Below are positions 48,284 to 54,323 of a stretch of DNA of 54,323 bases, piece after piece. Under the pieces are notes generated by a model. It ran no database searches. It was given only the letters and a program-made list of their open reading frames with translations, and had not been told where the DNA came from. Where the stretch lies: contig JAGCBE010000251.1 of assembly GCA_017652345.1 (NCBI GenBank), positions 1-54,323 of the forward strand, in the 5' to 3' direction. The position numbers and the translations under genes were made by a program. This DNA is from Methanobrevibacter sp. Lineage in GTDB: Archaea; Methanobacteriota; Methanobacteria; Methanobacteriales; Methanobacteriaceae. Each line of letters begins with the position of its first letter. Position 1 is the stretch's first letter.

Positions 48284-49321
48284 ATGGCAACAATTAGTTC
48301 ATTACAAATTGGTGGTTCAACATATGACATTTATGCAGTTAGTGCAACAAGTGCATTATCTGCAACAAGTGCAACTTCGGCTGCAAATGCTGATAAAGCA
48401 AATTCGGCAACAAGTGCTGGTAGTGCTGCAAAATTAACTGCCGCAAAAACAATTACATATGCTGGTCATGTAACTGGCTCTGTTTCAACAGATTGGGGTT
48501 CAAATAAAACAGCAACATTGACTGTTGTAACTTCACCTTGGTCTTCTATGGCAAATGTTAGTGCTGGCTCTGTTACTACAGCTACAACTGGTTTCGTTAC
48601 ACCAAAAGCGGTTTATGATTTCGTTCAAACATCTACTGCGGCTGCAATTGCAAATGCTTATGTTCATAAAGGAACCTTACATGTTTCATCATTATCTTCT
48701 ACAAATGCACAAATTGGTTGGGTATATAATGTGTCTGGTTGTGCTAGTACAGGTACTACAATAAATAGTCAACTTGTATATGATGGTGATAATATGGTGG
48801 CTACTGCAGCCGGGCAAGCGGCCGCAAACTGGGATAAATTAGCTGCTACATTTGATGCAAGTAATTACATTACAACAGCTAATTGGAATACCACTACCGC
48901 TGTATGGAACACTGCAACAGCAACTGTAAGTAATAATTCTGCAACAAATTGGGCTAACACTGCACATAAAGCATTCTCAACAGTTAAAGCAGGTTCAACC
49001 ACAATTGCAGCTGGTTCAAGTGCAGATAGTTTCACATTATCTGCTACAGGTGGTTTAAGTGTATCTGGTTCTGGTACAACTGCAACCGTTTATCCTACAG
49101 CATACAACTATGGTAAAATTAGTATTGGTGGTGCTGTAACACAAGCAACCTCAATTGGTGATACATTTGGTTTTGTTGCGGGTACAAATATGCAATTGAC
49201 TACAGCATCAAAACAAGTAACATTCTCTGCAAAAGATACCACATATAGTGAAGCAACAACTGCTGCTCTTGGTACAAATAAGAAATCATATGTGACTGGT
49301 ACAACCGCAGTAATATTCTAA
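48284..49321 (+). CDS. Ala/Ser/Thr-rich tail fibre protein 2 (345 aa)
   Basis: The opening ISSLQIGGSTYDIYAVSA matches the other fibres and is nearly the same as in fibre 4. Ala/Ser/Thr repeats follow, then the hinge-like domain (YVHKGTLHVSSLSSTNAQIG, then MVATAAGQAAANWDKL). The C-terminus ends in KDTTYSEATTAALG, a strand often found in trimeric fibre tips. A short GC-rich patch lies at 48803-48830. Confidence 0.78.
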   Translation: MATISSLQIGGSTYDIYAVSATSALSATSATSAANADKANSATSAGSAAKLTAAKTITYAGHVTGSVSTDWGSNKTATLTVVTSPWSSMANVSAGSVTTATTGFVTPKAVYDFVQTSTAAAIANAYVHKGTLHVSSLSSTNAQIGWVYNVSGCASTGTTINSQLVYDGDNMVATAAGQAAANWDKLAATFDASNYITTANWNTTTAVWNTATATVSNNSATNWANTAHKAFSTVKAGSTTIAAGSSADSFTLSATGGLSVSGSGTTATVYPTAYNYGKISIGGAVTQATSIGDTFGFVAGTNMQLTTASKQVTFSAKDTTYSEATTAALGTNKKSYVTGTTAVIF

Positions 49322-49330
49322 AGGTAAAAT

Positions 49331-50521
49331 ATGGCCGAATATATAGACAAATTTAAAGTATCTGGTACTGAATATGATATACATGCTCAATCAGGTACAG
49401 ACCATGCTTATTATGTAGACAAAACCACAACGGCTGTTTCTGCAAATAATGCTAAATCAGCAACTGTTGCAGGAAGTGCCCAAGGAATCAATAGTACTTA
49501 TAAAATAAGTTTAGGCGGACATATTTCTGGTGATGACCTAGTTGGCACAGCAATTTCAGCAGCAAAAACAATCAATACTAGAATAAAGACCACACCTTGG
49601 TCAGCAATTAGTTCAACTAATGATAGTGGTGCAGCATCTAATTTAACTTCTGCTGGGACAAATTGGAATACTACAAATTCTCGTTTTTTAACACCTGATA
49701 AAGTTTATGGTTATGTGTCTGCACAAACATCTGGTATTGCCGAAGCAAATGGTATATACCAAGTAAAAGGTGATTCAACTATTGCAAATTTGGCTAATGC
49801 TACTGCACATAAGAACGGTTATGTGTTTAATATTACAAATAGTGGTACAATACCAACTACATCAGGTTACAATGGTCAAACATTTGAACTACAACCTGGT
49901 GATAACGTTGTATGGATTCAAGATGCAACCAAACCTGGTTGGGATAAAATCGCTAATCCAACTAAAGCTGCAATGTCAACTTTGCAACCTTGGTCTGCAG
50001 CAAGTGAATCTTGGAACAAATTTGATGGTATGACAGCAACAGTAAATACTAATTCTGCGAATTGGAAAAACTCAGCATATAATTTGTTTTCACAAGTTAT
50101 AACACCAAATGGAAATGTTAATGCAACCACATACAATACAACATTGAATTTATCTGGTTTGAATGGTATTTCTGCTGGTGGTACTTCACCAACGGCATCA
50201 TTTAGTTTTAGTGGTGTTAGTGGTTTCAAAACAATTAAAGTAACAAATGCAGCTGGAACAACAGCTAATGTAAACGCTGCTACATGGGCAGACCAATTAA
50301 CATTAGTAGCTGGTAATAAAATATCATTAACACCTACAACAGATGAAAATGGAAATCCAACCATTACTATAAATAAAACCGATACTTCTGCTAGTAAAGC
50401 AACATCAAGTACTTTAGGTATGGTTCAAAAATCATATTATAAAGAGGTAGATACAACAAATCATATTGGTACTTTAGTAGTTCAAGGAAATATGAGTGCA
50501 ACTACATTTAACACTCCATAA
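49331..50521 (+). CDS. Ala/Ser/Thr-rich tail fibre protein 3 (396 aa)
   Basis: It opens YIDKFKVSGTEYDIHAQSG, followed by Ala/Ser/Thr repeats and the hinge-like domain (YQVKGDSTIANLANATAHKN, then NVVWIQDATKPGWDKI). The last 150 residues are beta-rich. It is likely another part of a segmented fibre. Confidence 0.78.
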   Translation: MAEYIDKFKVSGTEYDIHAQSGTDHAYYVDKTTTAVSANNAKSATVAGSAQGINSTYKISLGGHISGDDLVGTAISAAKTINTRIKTTPWSAISSTNDSGAASNLTSAGTNWNTTNSRFLTPDKVYGYVSAQTSGIAEANGIYQVKGDSTIANLANATAHKNGYVFNITNSGTIPTTSGYNGQTFELQPGDNVVWIQDATKPGWDKIANPTKAAMSTLQPWSAASESWNKFDGMTATVNTNSANWKNSAYNLFSQVITPNGNVNATTYNTTLNLSGLNGISAGGTSPTASFSFSGVSGFKTIKVTNAAGTTANVNAATWADQLTLVAGNKISLTPTTDENGNPTITINKTDTSASKATSSTLGMVQKSYYKEVDTTNHIGTLVVQGNMSATTFNTP

Positions 50522-50536
50522 TTAAGAGGTTTATTA

Positions 50537-52483
50537 ATGGCTGCGATAAGTTCATTACAAATTGGTGGCGTAACATATGACATATATTCAACAAGTGCAA
50601 AATCCGCTGGTAGTGCTGATAATGCTAGTAAATTGGTTGGTATTGCTGGTGCTACTGTAACAGGTAATGCTGCTAGTGGTGCAGCTGCTAGTGCTTGGGT
50701 TACTGCTCATAGTGGTGATTATGCTGCCACTGCTCATGACCATGCTTATAAATTAAGTGGTAATGGTACAGCATTATATCTTTCTGCAGGAGTAAATTTA
50801 AAACCAAATGGTAATATTGCAATTTCTACTGCTGCAAATACAATTAATATTTCTGCAAAAGACACTACTTATAGTACATTAAATTCAATTAATACAGCAC
50901 AATATGCTGCTTTAACTGCTGTGTCTGGAATGACTGGTGTAAAAGCATTTAGCACACTTGAATATGGTTCACAAGCCGGTAGTGTTGAATTAATTGATGG
51001 TGAAATTACAGCTTCTAATAGTGCATCTACATTTGGTATATTCACATTAACTAACAATCTAGCATTATCAAATACAGGTAATAATCTATACATTTCTGCT
51101 AAACCATATCCAACTACAGCAACATCAGCAACAACGGCTGGTTCAATTACAGCTGAAACTTGGACTGCCGATGCAACTAGATATCTTTTATTTGGTTCAG
51201 CTGCAACAAGTACAAATGTTGGTTATGATGGTGATTTAACTTATAATCCAAATAAAAATTTATTGAAAGCATCTGGAATATCAGCAACAAATGTAACAGC
51301 TAATGGACTAACTGCAAATAGTTTTACTGGTAAACAGATGGTTACTGTATTGGCAACAGCATGTACAACAGCTGTAACAGCAAATTCTAAAGACACTGTC
51401 AATGCATTAAGTAATCCAAAATTAGGTTTCTATAATACCGATGCTACACAAAAAGGTTATATTTTATGGACTGATTACAACAATACCAATACTTGGGTAA
51501 ATGCTGATTCAGCATTCTTTGGTGGTACTTCAATAACAGATGGTTTCGTGGTAACATCTGACCAATTAAATTCTATATTGGTTACGAAAAACCTTAGTGC
51601 AACCAATTTTAAAGCTAATACAATATCTGCAACAACGGTTAGTGCTAATTTAAGTGGTTGGTCTCGTTCTGCATCAACAGCATCATACGCGGTCAGTGCA
51701 GGTGCAGCTCCAGTTGCAAGTCACCAATTCAGTGCACATACAAATTTTTCAACATATTTTGATGGAACAAGTGCTAAATATGCTAAATCAGCAACATCAG
51801 CAACATCAGCAACATCAGCAACAACATCAACTTCTGCTGGAACAGCAAGTAGAGCATTAGCTTTGCAATCTTATGAATATAGTAAAAATGGCGGTGATAC
51901 TGAATGGTTAAAAATTGGTACATTCCATTCTAATAATAATGATGTAAACCATGCTGGTATAGAAATGCTTATTTCTATGAGAGACAATGGTGGTCAAGAT
52001 GGTACTTTTTTGATATATGTTCAACAAGGTGAATGGGATGGTAATTATCAAGGTGGTGGAGCAAATCCAAACTGGCAAACCGTCACATTAACATTAGTTG
52101 ATGGTAGAAGTAATTTACCCACAAATTTCACACTTGCCTATCATAATACCGGTTCATTTGGTACTAATGGTGGTATTGAATTGTATGCTAGATTGTCTGG
52201 TTATACTAAATTTACTATTAGACTGTTATCATGGAATTATTCACCAATACCATTTGATTTTGATTTGTCTACAAAAACATATACAGAACCAACAAATATT
52301 ACTTATGTTGACCCATCAAGATTTGTAAAATCAAATGGTAATTATACTTCATTGTCTGCTGGATATGCAGAAAATGTTGCTGGTAATTATGTAAAAGCAT
52401 ATTCTAACCAAAACTTAACACTAGCAACAGCAAGAAGTTTAAATGATATGATAGGTACAGGTCCAATTTATTTGGTTTTTTAA
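50537..52483 (+). CDS. Long tail fibre protein 4 (648 aa)
   Basis: It opens ISSLQIGGVTYDIYSTSA, then has long Ala/Ser/Thr repeats, including a tandem 9-base DNA repeat at 51791-51826. It lacks the hinge-like domain. The C-terminal 220 residues are a distinct beta domain (EWLKIGTFHSNNNDVNHAGI, then GTFLIYVQQGEWDGNY) that may bind the receptor. It is the longest of the four. Confidence 0.78.
   Translation: MAAISSLQIGGVTYDIYSTSAKSAGSADNASKLVGIAGATVTGNAASGAAASAWVTAHSGDYAATAHDHAYKLSGNGTALYLSAGVNLKPNGNIAISTAANTINISAKDTTYSTLNSINTAQYAALTAVSGMTGVKAFSTLEYGSQAGSVELIDGEITASNSASTFGIFTLTNNLALSNTGNNLYISAKPYPTTATSATTAGSITAETWTADATRYLLFGSAATSTNVGYDGDLTYNPNKNLLKASGISATNVTANGLTANSFTGKQMVTVLATACTTAVTANSKDTVNALSNPKLGFYNTDATQKGYILWTDYNNTNTWVNADSAFFGGTSITDGFVVTSDQLNSILVTKNLSATNFKANTISATTVSANLSGWSRSASTASYAVSAGAAPVASHQFSAHTNFSTYFDGTSAKYAKSATSATSATSATTSTSAGTASRALALQSYEYSKNGGDTEWLKIGTFHSNNNDVNHAGIEMLISMRDNGGQDGTFLIYVQQGEWDGNYQGGGANPNWQTVTLTLVDGRSNLPTNFTLAYHNTGSFGTNGGIELYARLSGYTKFTIRLLSWNYSPIPFDFDLSTKTYTEPTNITYVDPSRFVKSNGNYTSLSAGYAENVAGNYVKAYSNQNLTLATARSLNDMIGTGPIYLVF
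51791..51826 (+). repeat. Tandem 9-base repeat in a fibre gene
   Basis: GCAACATCA is repeated three times and followed by GCAACAACA, coding Ala-Thr-Ser units. It lies in the fibre shaft region and could change copy number by slippage. Confidence 0.8.
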
Positions 52484-52485
52484 TT

Positions 52486-54323
52486 ATGATTAGTTATAGT
52501 GGTGTGAATAGTGCCTTGTTTATGGCAAAAAATCTTGTGTGTCCAACATACAGTACAACTGCAGTTTCACCTGTAATTTTAAGAGCAATGCATCTTGATT
52601 CTTATTATGCTGACCAAAATCCTCATCAATATTTCAATTTTATTGCTCCAAAATATAATGAAATTGCTGAACCATTTACTACATATCACTGCGATATGTT
52701 TAACATTGATTATAAAAATCATTGGAACGTTACAAATGCAGACTATGATTGTTGTGTGACACAAACTACTACAAATAGATATTATCAAGAAAGTACAATA
52801 AATTCTCCTGGTGAAAAATTCAATATTACTGCATCCAATGGTTTACATTTTCTAAATCTAGAAGATAGTAGATTCCAATGGAATTATACTTGTGTTGGTA
52901 ATTGTTATCTTAGTGCTGTTGTAGACCAAGTATTTGAATTAAACTCAAATGTATATTTTCAACAATCAAATCCAGCTTTTGATGGTGTTTGTTCTGCATA
53001 TTCTGGAGGAAATTCAACAATTAATTTTTCTGCCAATCCATATAGAGACCACCATAGATTTCCTTCACAATTAGGTTGTGCTATTTTGTTTAGTGCTACA
53101 CATGTACCTGAACAATTCTGTGTTGGATTTAAAGGTGGTACAGGTGGAGACTTATATCATTTCATTGGAAAAATCTATAACAATGGAAGTCATTTGAAGA
53201 ATCTAGGAAACAACTATTATTTATTCTACGATGAAGTAATTGATAATATAGCATTTAGAAGTTTTTATAATAGTTATCTTTCAAAGAAGACTTTTACTGG
53301 TAACTATAACGATTGTAATTTTGAAATGCAATTTACTCCGCCAGTTATATTGAGTGCACCTAAATGGTGTGTTTATGATACACAAAATGCTTCAGCACCA
53401 TATGAACAAGTATCTGATACAAAATTCTCTGGATTTAAATTCATATCTACAAAAACTTATATGCAATGGGGTTGTAAAAATAAAGAAGATACTGATATGT
53501 TGGTATTGAAACCTGTTACAGCATCCATTTCACCTAGATATAATCCATCTGGTGTATGTAAGATAAGACCATTGATGCAAAGTACAAATGTGGCTTATTT
53601 CTGGTCTTCTGCTACATATTCAGCACAGCCTAATTTTGGTCATGCTGGTTTTTCATTGAACACAGGTGTTACTGATGTTGTTCAATGGGGTAATGTATCA
53701 AGTATTGAAAATATGCAATATACTTGTCAGCCATCATCATTAACAAGTATTCCATCTGCTTGGGGTAATTGGGCAAGTTTGACTTCTACAGTCGGTATGT
53801 TTGCCTATTCTAGATTAAAAAACATTCCAAGTTCTTGGAGTGGATTAGAATCTGTACAAAATGCTAATTTTATGTTTGGTAATTGCCCTGTATTGTCAAG
53901 TATTCCAGCTGATTGGTATGGATTAGAAGGTGTTACTTCAACAAATGCCATGTTTTTGTATTGTTCCTCAATGTCTTATATACCTATGTATTGGTATGGA
54001 TTATCATCTGCACAAGATTGTTCTAATATGTTTAATGGTTGTAAAGCTTTAACTGCAATACCAGATTCATTTTATGGATTATATAGTCTTATAAGTGCAC
54101 AATATATGTTTGCACAATGTACAAATATTAAAAATATTACTTATGCATTGAATTGGATTGTATCAGATTGTCCTAAACTACGAAGAGTGGATTATATGTT
54201 TGCTGGTGCTAATCTATCAGGAACAGATGTTACCAATTTTATAACGGCATGTGAAAGACACCAATATTTAAGAAGCACAACTGCACATCAAGCTGGTTTT
54301 AAAGATACTCATGTAAACAATTA
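52486..54323 (+). CDS. BspA-like leucine-rich repeat virion protein, 3' end missing (612 codons)
   Basis: The start at 52486 lies two bases after the previous stop, and the frame stays open to the window end. The first 400 residues are beta-rich with no recognised domain. Residues about 410-560 hold 26-residue repeats of the type L-x-x-I-P-x-x-W-x-G-L-x-S-x-x-x-A-x-x-M-F-x-x-C, like BspA/DUF285 surface proteins that bind host molecules. A receptor-binding or adhesin role is likely. Confidence 0.75.
   Translation, partial: MISYSGVNSALFMAKNLVCPTYSTTAVSPVILRAMHLDSYYADQNPHQYFNFIAPKYNEIAEPFTTYHCDMFNIDYKNHWNVTNADYDCCVTQTTTNRYYQESTINSPGEKFNITASNGLHFLNLEDSRFQWNYTCVGNCYLSAVVDQVFELNSNVYFQQSNPAFDGVCSAYSGGNSTINFSANPYRDHHRFPSQLGCAILFSATHVPEQFCVGFKGGTGGDLYHFIGKIYNNGSHLKNLGNNYYLFYDEVIDNIAFRSFYNSYLSKKTFTGNYNDCNFEMQFTPPVILSAPKWCVYDTQNASAPYEQVSDTKFSGFKFISTKTYMQWGCKNKEDTDMLVLKPVTASISPRYNPSGVCKIRPLMQSTNVAYFWSSATYSAQPNFGHAGFSLNTGVTDVVQWGNVSSIENMQYTCQPSSLTSIPSAWGNWASLTSTVGMFAYSRLKNIPSSWSGLESVQNANFMFGNCPVLSSIPADWYGLEGVTSTNAMFLYCSSMSYIPMYWYGLSSAQDCSNMFNGCKALTAIPDSFYGLYSLISAQYMFAQCTNIKNITYALNWIVSDCPKLRRVDYMFAGANLSGTDVTNFITACERHQYLRSTTAHQAGFKDTHVNN

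Noticed and set aside
51788..51830. Short tandem repeat considered as a CRISPR or promoter array
   Set aside because: Units of nine bases in frame code Ala-Thr-Ser in a fibre shaft, with no spacers.

Overview
This window looks like part of the genome of a large, AT-rich, T4-related tailed phage. The evidence is tightly packed, overlapping genes with strong Shine-Dalgarno sites, a UvsW-type recombination helicase, a T4 gp14-type neck protein, a block of very large virion and fibre genes, and T4-type late promoter sequences (TATAAATA) beside sigma70-like promoters (TTGAC, 17 bases, TATATT). TAA, TGA and TAG all act as stops, so the code is standard. The host cannot be named. Regular use of Shine-Dalgarno sites and sigma70-like promoters argues against a Bacteroidetes host.

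Layout. (1) Positions 1-5955, minus strand: sixteen small genes, one cut by the window edge, that mostly overlap by a few bases. They form one diverged family of small proteins with a common C-terminal tail ending in K-D-F. A consensus promoter at 5986-6014 drives them. Relatives lie at 13811-14158, 32010-34230 and 35185-35667. (2) Positions 6051-20914, plus strand: an MFS transporter, two DUF4422 glycosyltransferases, a GT92-like glycosyltransferase, a shikimate-dehydrogenase-like enzyme, and many small soluble or membrane proteins of unknown function. (3) Positions 21040-22830: an exact late promoter followed by five genes that share an 18-residue N-terminal leader ending in L-x-E. The first is an ADP-ribosyltransferase-like protein. 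I read these as proteins packaged in the head and injected, like T4 Alt and the internal proteins. (4) Positions 22859-27534: a glycan cassette with a nucleotidyltransferase, a third DUF4422 protein, two related glycosyltransferases, a DUF1919 protein and a UDP-galactopyranose mutase split by a one-base frameshift. (5) Positions 27564-35667: short operons, each behind a consensus promoter, including a membrane-anchored HNH protein, a HAD-like protein and more KDF proteins. (6) Positions 35726-37943: a P-loop kinase-like protein and UvsW, which also carries a one-base frameshift. (7) Positions 37973-54323: virion genes, namely two giant structural proteins (one with GLUG-like repeats), an unknown protein, the gp14-like neck protein, a coiled-coil protein, four Ala/Ser/Thr-rich fibre proteins with a shared N-terminal domain, and a BspA-like repeat protein that runs off the end.

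How the parts fit: the KDF genes and other small genes behind sigma70-like promoters are probably early, host-directed functions. The genes behind TATAAATA are probably late. The sugar genes could remodel the host surface or decorate the virion. The main discoveries are the KDF family with its start signals embedded in the tail codons, the five-gene leader-peptide cassette, promoters whose -35 box sits inside a terminator-like hairpin, and two frameshifts with the same local context.
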